A DNA stretch of 64,000 bases from positions 85,253 through 149,252 of the forward strand of contig CAXAMN010008580.1 of the NCBI GenBank assembly GCA_963970005.1, read 5' to 3'. The stretch is from Durusdinium trenchii. Lineage: Eukaryota; Sar; Dinophyceae; Suessiales; Symbiodiniaceae. Each line of letters begins with the position of its first letter. Position 1 is the first letter of the stretch. This document shows, piece by piece, positions 40,294 to 51,167 of the stretch. The translations under genes and the position numbers were made by a program. A model generated the notes under the pieces. That model had not been told where the DNA came from. It searched no databases and was given only the letters and a program-made list of their open reading frames with translations.

Positions 40294-40442
40294 AATTACC
40301 TGATGTTTGTACAATTTTGACACTTTTCCAGTGAATTGCCGCACCCAAAATTACCCGCAAAACTCCCGCAAAAACCCGCTAAACGCCCGCAAAAAACCGC
40401 AAACACCCGCAAATCCTGAAAAGTGATAAAATCAGGTAATTT
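40294..40442. repeat. 149-bp TIR element with CCCGCAAA array
   Basis: The left arm AATTACCTGAT ... ACACTTTTC is inverted at the right as GAAAAGTG ... ATCAGGTAATT. Between the arms are about six spaced copies of CCCGCAAA (ACCCGCAAAACTCCCGCAAA and so on). The minus ORF over it is a by-product. No sure target duplication. Confidence 0.6.
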
Positions 40443-40544
40443 CCTGTGTTTTACCTTCCCGTGGTTATTGCAACTTTGGAGCGCCAAATGGAGCATCTTC
40501 AGGGATCTGACGTCGCAACGGAATAAACGTTTGATTTCAGGCTG

Positions 40545-40850
40545 TTGGCCAACCCCAGCTTAGAAGCAAGAAATGGATTGCGGACCCCTTCCTCCAATTA
40601 CCTCAGTTCTGCTATGTTCTGCTGGCCTGGCAATGATTGGGGTTATTGCGCACTCCTTCCACACACAAGGAATGATGGCTTTGCTGCAAGTGTGACCAGT
40701 TTGGCTGCTGGAAAAGTTGTGGGTGGGAGGGGCCTTTTCAGAGCTCTGATGGCTTTGATGCAAAGCTTGACAGGCCTAATTGCAACCCATTCCTGGAGTC
40801 TTGTGCAGCTTCGCAAAAGCACTACCTGTCTGGTCAATGCTGAATTTTGA
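40545..40850 (+). CDS. Weak ORF with hydrophobic stretch
   Basis: Plus frame reads NDGFAASVTSLAAGKVVGGR, GLFRALMALMQSLTGLIATH then LRKSTTCLVNAEF and stop. The minus frame is also open. No paralog occurs in the window. It may be chance. Confidence 0.2.
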   Translation: MANPSLEARNGLRTPSSNYLSSAMFCWPGNDWGYCALLPHTRNDGFAASVTSLAAGKVVGGRGLFRALMALMQSLTGLIATHSWSLVQLRKSTTCLVNAEF

Positions 40851-40899
40851 CATTTCCCAACATCTTTGGACCCAAAGGAGAATACAGCAGTTGGCCCCT

Positions 40900-41744
40900 G
40901 CTTCGAGGTGGAACTCCGGCTTGAGAGCTCCGAAAGCATATACGTATATATATAACATTTTCTGAGACGCCAACTCTATGAACCCCTCACAAAAGGTTTT
41001 TACAAATCTTTGAGATTCCAACTGCTGAATCCCTCTCCGCCAAAGTCCGGACGCATGTAATACAGAAGAAAAGGTTGACGTCTGGTTTTCAAACATAAAA
41101 GGGGGTTGGGGTCTGCGCTCTAGACCTTCTACGACGAGGCCTGCATACCTAGAATTCAACAGCGCTTGGTTGTCCAAACGGGTAATGCAAATGCCTTGTG
41201 TGTCTATGCCAACACTTGCATGTGTTATGGGTTTGCCAATGCTGCGCCTGCTTTGACAAAAATGTCCTGGAGGCTTGGAGTTGTTTCACTGTTACTGTTT
41301 GCAGCTTCGTGCTGGAGTCATGAAAATTTCATTGGATGGGATGGGAAGCAAGATCGGATGGGTAGCTCAGTCCCTTGGGTTGTACAGAAGATCCATGAAG
41401 ATCCCAGGGGGCTACACATGCCATTTCCGTCTAGCCATTCTATACAGACAGCATAGCTGCACTAAACCTTGGCTCCCCGGCGTTCTTCGCTGCAAAGAAG
41501 AGTGAGCAGGATATAGCAGGATGTGCGCATCATCGTGGGCAGTGTGGGGGATTGATTTGGGAAGTTTGGGTCATGTGTGGGCACATGTTTTCAAAACACC
41601 TAGTTTTGGCACAAAACAACTAGAACACCTAGTTCCCCACGCAAACACCCAATTAACCAAAACTCCTAAAAATTTCAAGGTGTTTGAATCTTCAGGTTGC
41701 TCCTCCAAGAAATAGCATAATGAGAGTCTATTTGGAAAACATCA
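40900..41744. other. No supported gene
   Basis: Short plus-strand frames (41166-41505) only. ACACCTAGTT recurs at 41598 and 41626. Confidence 0.25.
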
Positions 41745-42169
41745 CAAAGTCTGGTGATGACGCATCATCCAAGTCGTTACTTCTGACCTCTGTCTATCCT
41801 ATGCATTGATAGCTCGCTCTCATTCACTCACTGACTCTCTCTCTCTCTCTCGCCCACTGCAAGAATTGGAACAGCTCTGTTTTCTCTGCACAATAGTCCA
41901 TACCATTTCAGGTGACAAAGCACCTGCCAGCATGACCTCTTCTTGGCCATTGAGAAAGCTTCTTAAGAGAAATCTCATGCAGGTTGGACGGCAGTTCAGC
42001 ACATCTGGAGCATCAGTTAAAGCAAGCATCTCTCAAGAGTGGACACATTGAATGTTTTTTGAACCTGAAGAATGTTGGGCATTGCACCAACAAAGCTTCC
42101 AACAAGCGAAAATGACCTGACCCGCCCATGTTTGGGTCCAAATCGGAGCTTCAGAGATTTGCCGGCGGA

Positions 42170-42500
42170 ATCGGCAACCAAAAACGAAAGACATCCGCGA
42201 TCGACGGTCGATCCGCGAGCGAAGCTCTGTGGATCCGAAGCCAACAGTTTCGTGTCGTCCATGGAGCACCTGAGGAACCCGCGCACGACGTGCGCGGGAG
42301 TTCCGCCCGCGCCGGTCAAGGGAACGCCGGAGTTCCGCCCGGAAAGTGTGCGAGGGAACTCGGAAGTCGCCGGTGCTGCGCTGCGAGCGGTGCGAGTTCC
42401 TGTGCGGTGGAGAGCGGTGAAGCTCCAAAGATCATCGAAGCGCATGGAAGCCCATCGAGGGCGTGACAACCGTGACAACGACCCTATGGATCCACACGCC
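42170..42500. CDS. GC-rich island inside copy 2, possible exon
   Basis: Both strands are open: minus RGRNSRARRARVPQVLHGRH and GDFRVPSHTFRAELRRSLDR; plus TPEFRPESVRGNSEVAGAAL. Copy 1 has no comparable GC-rich sequence after CTTCTGAGATTTGCCGGC, so this part was inserted here or lost there. Strand and coding status are unresolved. Confidence 0.2.
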
Positions 42501-42535
42501 CGGCATCGCCCGGCACTGGAAGAGCTTATAATTAT

Positions 42536-42660
42536 AAGTCCCTATGGATCCACATACCTTCCGAGAAGGTGATTGGAGACTATAGAATTATGTAGGTGCC
42601 AGGAGGGCCCAAGTCTATTCCTGAGAAGGTATGTGGATCCTCTTGGATCCTCTTGGAGTG
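42536..42660. repeat. Diverged GGATCCACATACC foldback
   Basis: TATGGATCCACATACCTTCC at 42543 pairs with GAGAAGGTATGTGGATCC at 42623. It is related to the GTATGACTGGATCC subfamily. The duplicated CTCTTGGATC beside it is a short tandem repeat. Confidence 0.45.
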
Positions 42661-44879
42661 TCAGCAGATTCATCAGGCTCACCATCCGGACAGTTGCAAG
42701 CTGCTATTGTATCCAAAAAACAGAAGGCTCCCTATGGCCTGGAAGTCTTACGAAAGGACTGTGTGGGACATACCCCCATTCGTCTGGCATTGCAACCCCG
42801 CACGTCCCCGCAGGAACCGCAGGAAGAATGCAGCCAAGCGCTTTGAAGAATGGTGCTTCCACCCAAGCCTGACCGTGCATTCTAGCGCACAGCCATGCCA
42901 AGAACCACTGCGGACTGTTGCACGGAACTCCGGCGCAAATCTCTTCCAATCTGCACATCACGTCTGCACTCGTGCCTTGGACAATCGAAATGGTTTGATC
43001 GTACTCTTCAGCAATTGCTCAGCACTTGGACTTGGTAATTACTTGTTACTTGTTGGCAAACAAATCACATGTTCATAGACCAACTCCTCTCAGGAAACGC
43101 AAGCTTTGGTGGGTTCATAGGTACCCATGGCTACCCCATGCTACCCCATGGCTCACGCAGAGTCGCAAGAACCAATTTTAACAGCAGCAAGGTGAGACAG
43201 GTGGACCTCTATCCACTCATGACATATATGGCCCTCCTAAAAGAAAAAACACCGACTGGGCCAAAGCAACGGAACTGGCAAACCGACGGACCAAAGAAAC
43301 TCCAACACCAACCGGTCGAAATGACCCCAGGACCTGCCTGGGCCTGGAAGATGTGCCAAGATTGACAGCAGGTCAACACCCCCTGGCCTAATCACATGCG
43401 ATCTTCCATGAGATATCTGCATCCCTGAACGACGATTTCATGCTGATCAGTTCAGCATGAGTGAACGGATGGAACGGGTTCAAACAAAAATGGACAAGAG
43501 ATTGCTTGATGCTGAATTTTACACTTGCCCTGTCTCATGAAGGCTACTACCATGGCCCGTCTTTGAACGTCATGTGATCTACTTTGGTCTGCTACAATCA
43601 GAAATCCTGAGTCGACAAATCTTTCACTTGATGCACCTTTCAGGTCACATTCCACTCCTGTTCACTGAAACACGTGTCACATAGCTGATGCATTGGCTTC
43701 ATCAATGTGTTGCTTCATCAAAGCAAGGAACAAGCAGCTACCGGGTCAAAGCGAGTCCTTTAACGTGAAAGTATGTGTGGTGAGCTCTCTTTCCTACACA
43801 AATCCGTCTTCCAAAGTCGGCTAACAGGGCAGCAGAACCTGGACAGATCTTTTTCGATTGAAGGAGCCCCGCGAAAGTGATGCAAAGTATTTGTTTTGAT
43901 CCAACAGACAGCTAGTAAGCTACCTGAACCTACCTGAACCTGTACACGGTCTTCTCGCAGTTTTGCGGATTTGATTGGTGCTCCCCTGCCTTTTGCAAGC
44001 TCTGCACCTGACACCCTTTGCAACAAAATCAAACCATGACTGCGGTGGACAACCACTGAGTGGTGCAAAGTTGATTAGATATGCACTGATACGCACTGCA
44101 CCCAGTTTTTGGACACAGCTGACCGGGATCATTTCTGAACGGGCGAGTGGCACTGGTGATGCTGTATAGGCGATCATGAGGTGCCTTAGGTTTGAGTGAT
44201 GTATTTGGCAGAAACGGAGTCGTTGCATATGCTGCATATCTTCACGCGGCTTCGAGAAGCCCGTGCAGAAACACGGCTTCTGTGCCGTGCACCCAACTCG
44301 ACAGCAGTGTGATGATGCATCAACGCGTGAGGCAAATGATAGAAGCCTGCATCACATGTCTGCCGTTCTGCATCTCTGCAGCTGGCACGCATATCTCCAG
44401 CCGTTCCTTCACTTTTCAGAATGGCAAAGCTGTAGAACTGGCAAGGTATATATTATCATGTGTCCCACGCAAACGCTTCTGGGAAAACAGTCGGGGAGGT
44501 TGTCTTAGGTCAGAACCCCGGTCTGCCGTAGTCTTCGGCAAGATTGTTCAGCTATCACTTCAGTCAAAATGCCGCAACAATGATCAGCTGTCAAATTGAA
44601 CGTGGACATTGCAAGGCCGGGCAACACGGAATGACTAGGTGCTTCCATGGGGGTTTCTCAAGGTATCATTTCCATGGGGGTTTCTCAGGCGGTACGTCTG
44701 CCCCATGGGCACGTCTTTCAGTTTCTTTCCTCAGGTTTCGGCCACCGACGTGAAATGACATGCGGGCTGGCATCTCAAGCGCGACAGCTCATGAGAAACT
44801 CCATATATATGGCGCCAGTGGTCCGAAAACGGCCGCCTGCTTAGTCCAAGACCAAGATTTCAAAGGGCCCCGTGTCAAA

Positions 44880-45520
44880 GCCCTTTTTGGTTGGATTTGG
44901 ACCAGCTAGCTGGTCAGCTGCCCAGGAAGCAAGGCCCCCGGCTGCACTCCTTGGAGCTGCAGGCCAGAGTCCCAAGCACCTGGGCGTACCGAAGCCCCTG
45001 GGCTTCCTGCCCCGACGACGGATGCGTTATCGTACTGAACCTCAGGTACGGTTTTCTGTGTTTCGACACTGAGACATGTTGCCGGTGCCAGGGTCGGTAG
45101 TCCAGTCGTACCGAACCTGAGGAGAAGGTATGACAACGGATCCCCCTCGGGGCGCGTATACGACGTGCAGAGCGGTCGTTTTCTCGCCATCCGAGCTATC
45201 ATCAACCAGTGCCGGTGCCAGGGTCAGATCGGGTCTTTCGGTGTGCATGTCAAGAGTCCCTTAGGGTCCAGGTACCTGGTCCTTCAGGATGGTCGAAGGA
45301 AGGTGAGTTCGTACTTCCTGAGAATGGTCGACCTTGGGGCCGACCCTCAGGACATCACGATTCGGATGCTCCTGGACCGTGGATCGGAGAAATTGAGAGG
45401 GTCGTTTGGATGTCGCCGAGTCTTCCGGATCTGTGTTCGAATTGCACCGACACATGGCCATAAACCCATATATGAAAAAACACCATTGGGTGCAGGATTA
45501 GTGAAGCAAATAAGATGTTG
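44880..45520. other. Part of copy 2 with extra sequence
   Basis: 45040-45150 carries CGTACCGAACCTGAGG and GGTGCCAGGGTCGG words related to the palindromic region at 59340-59510. Plus frames at 45165-45521 are open (118 codons, LQDGRRKVSSYFLRMVDLGA) but have no support beyond length. Confidence 0.25.
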
Positions 45521-46589
45521 ATGTCATTGGAAGCATGTCACGGTGCGAATGCGCACCGTTCTTGCTAAGTGGTTTGGTTACTCACCACCGCAGGTATAGA
45601 GTACAGCTCGCATATTTTGTCCAATTTTGTCAATGTGGGTAGTGGGTAGTGCCATGTAGTGCCCATGAATGCCCTGATGAGAAAAACAAAGCTGTTCTTT
45701 ACATCTGTCTATCCACTACTTGAGCAAGAATAGCAAATGGAGGTATAGCTATTCAAGATATTGAAGGGCACCCCAAAAAGATCCACATTGCTTTTCTTGC
45801 AGCATCATGGTGTTCTTGACTGCTCTGGAGTGTGAAGACTTTGCTAAGTTCTCAGGTTGGAGGAGTGGTTCTTCAGCTTTTGTGATCGGCGACCTTGCAC
45901 ATTGCGCCAAAAGGCGTCTTGACAAGGCGCATTTCTTGTGAATGGATGCCAGTGAGCCAAAAGCCGTGCAACAAAAGGGAAGGGGTATATAGATTCCCTG
46001 ATGGAACAATGCATGCAAGCCAACAGCAACGCGATGATGCATCAACATGTGAGGCAAGTGATAGAATAGCTTCCTTCATCTGTCGACCTGGAAGCCAGTG
46101 CGACTCAGCAATGGTCTGGGGGACAACCTGTATATCCAAACCTCTGCGAAGGTTTCACCAATCTCTCTCCCCAAGCGAATTTGCCCAACCCTCATGCGCT
46201 GTATGATGTTGTATGTGGGAAGTGCTTTCGTGAAAGGCTTCGCGAGGCTTTGTGCTGGCTACATTCTACATAAAACAGTCATGAAAACCACGGCCTTGGC
46301 AAAATGCCTTCGCAACAAACACAGCAAATTCCACAAGTGCCTACGCGAGCCTCACCGCGCATCAAAAAAATGAGGAAGTGCCTTCGCAGCCATGACAAGA
46401 GTTCCTCCAAACATGTAGCGCCGCCGCGTTCCAGGTTTTTGTTTAACACTTCGGTCGCAGCCATACGGTCTAGCCGGTCATCCGGTAGCCGTCACGGTGC
46501 TGGACCAGAACACCACTCACCTGGCAGGAGCAAAAAACACCTGGTGCTCGGACCGGTGTCAGCTTCTTACGCTTGCGCATCGCGCACGT

Positions 46590-47490
46590 TCTCGCCACTG
46601 GGGAAGAAGCTGGGGAAACACACGTTCGTCTCGGACGTCCCTTTACGTCTCCAACTCTGGCTCATTGCTGGATCTGCTGTCTTCACATTCAGCATTCCCT
46701 TCGAAGAAAAGGACCGCTGTAGACGACTTCCCCTATAGCTTCATGAGACTTTCAGGACCAAAAGAAGGTGTGTGATCTTGGTTTTCTTAAACCTGCACAC
46801 ATCTATGTCACCTTCTGGCTCAAATGCATGGGTTCTTCCCCTGCTCTTCTCTGTCCGAGAGGTCTGGCTCAACATGAACCTCCACTTCCCTGCTGGGAGG
46901 GAAGCTCGTTCTTTGGCTTCGCGGTCTTTGCGAAACCAAACCGGTTCCTATCAGGGGCGAACCGAACACTGCTAAGGCCACCCCCGTGAAGCCCCCGAGC
47001 CCAACGATCGAGGCCGGTGCTTTGGAGACCCCAGCAATGATCGACGGCGCGAGCGGAGTCAACGACGGTACCCAATTCGAATCCAACAGGCATTTAGATG
47101 CCTGATGTTCACATTGCCCAACCCCCACGGAGAAAGCACCAATCTAATTTGTGCCATCTCTTTTCTCAGCATTTGGCACCCGGGCGCCGCGAACCAAACG
47201 GATACGCCGCCGAAAGCTGTTCTTTTCCATGGCCGACTCCGGGGCAGCAAGTCTTGTTGGAACTGTGCGTTCTCGACCAATGAAAGAAAATCCACTCACT
47301 GGTTGGAGACAAGTGGAGACAAGTTCGCACCAAAGCCGTAGTCGTATGAAGCCGCCGAGTCGTTTCTTGGCGCCTAGGATGCTGGAGACGCCAAAGGATG
47401 CGGGAGAGGACCACACTACCCAAACACTCCAGGCTAATCTTCAGGCTTCTTGGTCGTGAGGTGAAATGCACACAAGAGTACGCCGGTACG
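46590..47490. other. Part of copy 2, open frames on both strands
   Basis: Several frames of 70-180 codons overlap (47166-47717 minus, 47098-47459 plus). None agrees in frame with copy 1 over its length. I call no gene. Confidence 0.25.
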
Positions 47491-47496
47491 CTTGCA

Positions 47497-47694
47497 CGGT
47501 GGAACCTCACGCGTTGCCAGCTTGCACATGCCTGGTTTGACTGGGCTCGGAAATCAGCAATACATACGGTGATACACTCAATGTCCACCACATGCGAAGG
47601 TGTAGGGCAAACATGTTGGACGTGCTTTGTAAACATTCTGCACGACAACATCCAACAAGTTCTGTGCGAAGGAAATTCCACTAAGATTGGTTGA
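47497..47694 (+). CDS. Conserved frame ending GNSTKIG, copy 2
   Basis: Paralog of 32983-33177. It reads NLTRCQLAHAWFDWARKSAI, HSMSTTCEGVGQTCWTCFVN and DNIQQVLCEGNSTKIG, then stop. The frame is open further upstream than in copy 1. The function is unknown. Confidence 0.33.
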   Translation, partial: RWNLTRCQLAHAWFDWARKSAIHTVIHSMSTTCEGVGQTCWTCFVNILHDNIQQVLCEGNSTKIG

Positions 47695-47769
47695 GGTCTC
47701 TTCAAGCGTCTATACAATCAATCTGTTTGTTCCTGATCAGTTGCACAAGTTTGTTCAGACTGTCTCTTT

Positions 47770-47949
47770 TTGTCGGACTTGTTTCTCATCATGTCCCCCA
47801 ATGCATCCACTGAACACAATCATCAAGTACGAGGGATTGATTGGAAGAGCTGGCAAGTCAAATTCAAATTTCTGGCAGTGGGCACGTTGATGTTCACGGT
47901 CTTGGTCTTAGAAACATTGGTCTTGATCTATTCAGCACTCGTCCTCTGG
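47770..47949 (+). CDS. Candidate exon with hydrophobic end, copy 2
   Basis: Paralog of 33245-33411, with a consensus donor CTCTG^GTGAGT. Hydrophobic residues FLAVGTLMFTVLVLETLVLI could span a membrane. The following intron contains the family C element. Confidence 0.35.
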
Positions 47950-47975
47950 TGAGTATTTAGGCTTGTGCTTCTATC

Positions 47976-48076
47976 CCCTACAAGTCCAAAGACCCAGTAA
48001 AACCTGGTCTTTTACCTCCTTAAGTATTGGTTTTGTATGACCATCTCCAGTAAAATGAGGTCTTTGACTTGTAGGG
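47976..48076. mobile_element. Family C TIR element C3 with TSD (ATC), empty at paralogous sites
   Basis: The ends are CCCTACAAGTCC and GACTTGTAGGG (101 bp). ATC lies at 47973-47975 and 48077-48079. The homologous places at about 33432 and 49130 run from GTGCTTCTAT directly into AT-rich sequence without the insert, and the 34.4-kb copy also lacks it. This identifies it as an insertion after the modules were duplicated. Confidence 0.85.
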
Positions 48077-48105
48077 ATCGTAATCTGTAATGTATATTAT
48101 ATATC

Positions 48106-48260
48106 GTTGACTCTGACCCGGGCACGGGGAAGTGTTGGACTGCAGTTGCAGCTGTTCCGGTACAAATGGAAGAGATCTGTTGCGCTGTACGAAGCTGCTG
48201 GCCACTTTCGTCAACTGAACATCACAAGCTGCCTGTGACGGTAGCCCTGGGAGAGATCGG
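48106..48260 (+). pseudogene. Drifted copy of the DSDP.TGKCWTA exon
   Basis: Starts DSDPGTGKCWTAVAAVPVQ like the copy at 33463, then diverges by small indels (AVRSCWPLSSTEHHKLP), so the original C-terminus is lost. A further drifted copy lies at 49147. Confidence 0.35.
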
Positions 48261-49919
48261 TTGAGTAAGGAGACTGCTTCTAGCTGTGACCCGTCGCTTT
48301 TATAGACCGAATGGCCACCAACAAGTCCTAAGTTTGGGTGTTCACATTTGATTTACGACACCGAAGAAAACAACTTAAGCTGTGTCGCACCTGGCTGCGG
48401 TGGGGTTCTAAGCAGCTAGGTAGGTCTTTCGCAAATGCTTTCCGCCGCTTTCGCGGTATGTGGTGGTACTTTCGCAGGCGGGTCTGAATCCTCGTTCTGT
48501 AAAACATGCAGCGAATCGAAAAGACCATGGTTTTCTATATATGCACTCAAAGTCACAAAAGCTTTCTGTGCACTACTTTCCTCTGATCAATTGCTTTACC
48601 TGATAAAACTGAGGCAACTCCAGAAATCCTGAGGGAGTTTCTTCTATACGTTCCATTGACAAGAGGGTGTTTGGACGCTGCTCAGCGGTCAGGTTTGCTT
48701 CTACAAGAACAATGGATAGCGGTTGGCAACATTGGCAAACATATATTTCTTTTGAACATGCATCTTTATCAAGGGTGGTCAGATTTGCTTGGCAAAGTAT
48801 ATGTAGTATAGATGTTAGGACTTGCTTTCAAAAGCAATACCCCGAAAGTGCAAGCTCATACGGTGGAAACTCGCGCGATGCCAGAGTACATGCCTAGTTT
48901 GAACTCGGAACTCATCTTTCACTAGTCGGACGCGGATCCAACACTCTGCACTCTGGAGATTGGTTGATGTTTCTTCAGCATCTGATCTGATTTTTGTAAA
49001 GCTTGCAATTCGATCAATTCAATTTCACACTTCTGGCAGGGTACGTTGATGTTCACGGTCTTGCTCTAAGAAACATGAGTCTTGATCTATTCAACACTCT
49101 TCCTCTGAGCATTGAGGCGCCTGTGCTTCTATATACGCATTATATGATGACTCTGATCCGGACACGGGGAAGTGTTGGACTGCAATTGCAGCTGTTCCGG
49201 TCCCAGTGCAAACGTCTCACAGCAGTTGCCTGACTGTTTGACGGTCGTTTGGGGAGAGAGCGGCTCTGAATCGTTGGAGCTGTGATCGGTTGAGCTGTAT
49301 TCCTTTGGGTTCAACTCAGAACCACCTGCTGGAGCGAACATGTTCGTCGCCTTGCCAAACGCAGCACGTTTGTTTGGACGATGTCATGTCGTCGTAAGGG
49401 GTTGAGATATCAACGAGGTCGGCACTTCACGTCTTTTGTTAAACATCAGGTTTTAGCTTACACAACGCCCAGATACAGATATCATCTTGGAGCTTGCGTG
49501 GTAAGCTACGCAGAAGCAAAAAGTCAGCCACACCACAGCGGCAGCTTATGCACAGGTTGGTTACGACTCGTGCGCAAGATGTGCTCTGGAAATCTATCAT
49601 ACCTGTGCTTCCGCGACCCAGCATTTGATTCTATCACAACTCTTTCACCTCATGACTACAAAGGTTTGGGCCATTGCTCTTGGGCAGGTTAGCAACGCCG
49701 TGTGGGTGGTTGCAATGATTGTGGAATAGCTATGTGGCGATTTCCATCACTATGGTGAAAGCAGGCTGAAAAATCCCTGAATTGCTGGCCGTCTTCGCCG
49801 CGACACTGGTGTATTAGGATGTATTAGGTATACTTTGGGAAGTGAATATTCCGGAAACCTTAGAGTATCTCAGAGCATCTCGAGACACAATTAACATCCT
49901 AGTAGGAGCCGATTGAACT

Positions 49920-50345
49920 CTGCACTCGTCTGCACTCATGCTGAGTTGTTCCCACAACTTCATGGTCCCCCTCGGTCATCTCCACGGAACATGTGCCAAA
50001 GATCTGCCGAGTCACCACGATAACGTTCGAAGAACCTGCAGGTGGCTTGAACGCACCATACCATACCCTAGAGCTCCTGTCCCACATCCTCAGAAGGTAG
50101 GGGCAAACCCCCCTTGCACCTACCCCAACGATATTGGAAACGGAGGCAGTTGGAGCTCTAGGGCCTATTATAGGGTTACAACATGGGACTGGTTGACCCT
50201 CATCCAGACCAACTTCGGACACGGCAGCAGGGACCTGGCTGTCTACAGGCGACTGAACGGAGGAGATCCATTGCGACGAGAGATGCTGCTGGCCATGAAC
50301 CAACTTCGACTGAAACAACATAGGATGGTACAACACTTAGAGCGG
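49920..50345. repeat. Duplicated module with family A element, copy 2
   Basis: Paralog of 38340-38710: GAGTCACCACGA, GGCTTGAACGCACCATACC, the family A unit at 50066-50163, and the TGGGACTGGTTGACCCTCAT frame. Confidence 0.7.
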
Positions 50346-50444
50346 TGTCGAAAACCCTTATGTCTTGGCCTTGTAATCCTTTATTGCTTCCGCAACTGCT
50401 TGCGCAACACTTACGCGCGCTGCGTTTTCGCTTGCGCGGTGTAA
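50178..50444 (+). CDS. Conserved helical frame, copy 2
   Basis: Plus frame reads TWDWLTLIQTNFGHGSRDLA, VYRRLNGGDPLRREMLLAMN, QLRLKQHRMVQHLERCRKPL and continues CLGLVILYCFRNCLRNTYAR to a stop. The second half enters the CTTCCGC/CTTACGCG repeat area and is not in copy 1. The function is unknown. Confidence 0.33.
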   Translation, partial: TTWDWLTLIQTNFGHGSRDLAVYRRLNGGDPLRREMLLAMNQLRLKQHRMVQHLERCRKPLCLGLVILYCFRNCLRNTYARCVFACAV

Positions 50445-50960
50445 GTTTGGAGTGCTTTCGCTTATGCGAACCTTACGCGTCGGAGGTCTGTATTGAAACA
50501 AGTTGATTCACATGCCCTTTTCCTTTCACTGCGTGGGGGTCAGTTCTCTGATGAAGTAGAGCTTGAAAATGAAGCAAAGGATGACGAGGTGGACGAAGTC
50601 GAACTGCTGTTATTTGCTTTGATGGAGTGGGGGCGTGGTCAACTACCTTCAAAAACGTTTTCGTCTTACGCGAAGCTTCCGCGTCGGCTTCCGCGGAGCT
50701 TCCGCGGAATTCGTGCTGTAAACCTCTGTATGAAAGCCCGAGGAGTGAACTGTCTGTACTTTGCTAGTTGCTTGAGGTTTGCGCGCTTCGTTTCGGTGGC
50801 TGGGGTTGGCCGTGAGGCTCTTAAAATAAAGGACGCAGCTCACATGACATGCAGTACTTGGCTTCCGCAGAGCTTCCGCGTGGTGTAAAAAGACATACAC
50901 AAAAACGCAGAGTCTTCCGCAATGCTTACGCGGTGCAGGTTTTCACTTCCGCCAGACCTC
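50380..50960. repeat. Cluster of GCTTCCGCG / CTTACGCG palindromic words
   Basis: Words such as CGCGAAGCTTCCGCG, GGCTTCCGCGGAGCTTCCGC and ACTTACGCGCG recur about fifteen times. Many pair with each other as CGCGGAAGC/GCTTCCGCG around an AAGCTT or GAGCTT centre. A second cluster is at 54600-54850. Plus ORF 50493-50888 runs through it (LENEAKDDEVDEVELLLFAL), whose acidic first half might be real coding. Confidence 0.55.
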
Positions 50961-51167
50961 TTGGAGAACAAGTGCTTGATAGCCTTAGATGGAGGGTTTT
51001 TGTCGCTAAATTGAGTCTAGTTGTGAATATCACCAGCTGCCTGGCTGTTTCACCATAGCTCCCGGAGAAATTTGCTGGTCTTCATTGATGTACGACTTCT
51101 GCTTGGGCCCTGCATGTCTGACACCTTCTGAAGCAAAACTAACACCAAACTCTATGGACTATAGTTG

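Larger units (their letters stand above)
41745..49800. repeat. Segmental duplication, copy 2
   Basis: Direct paralog of 28425-35080; see that entry for ordered landmarks. It carries an extra GC-rich island at 42160-42480 and the family C insertion at 47976-48076, and lacks the satellite island found at the far end of copy 1. Confidence 0.8.

Noticed and set aside
42170..42500. A recently transferred GC-rich gene inside copy 2
   Set aside because: GC enrichment is clear, but no frame is preferred and no family is recognisable; similar islands occur throughout the window.
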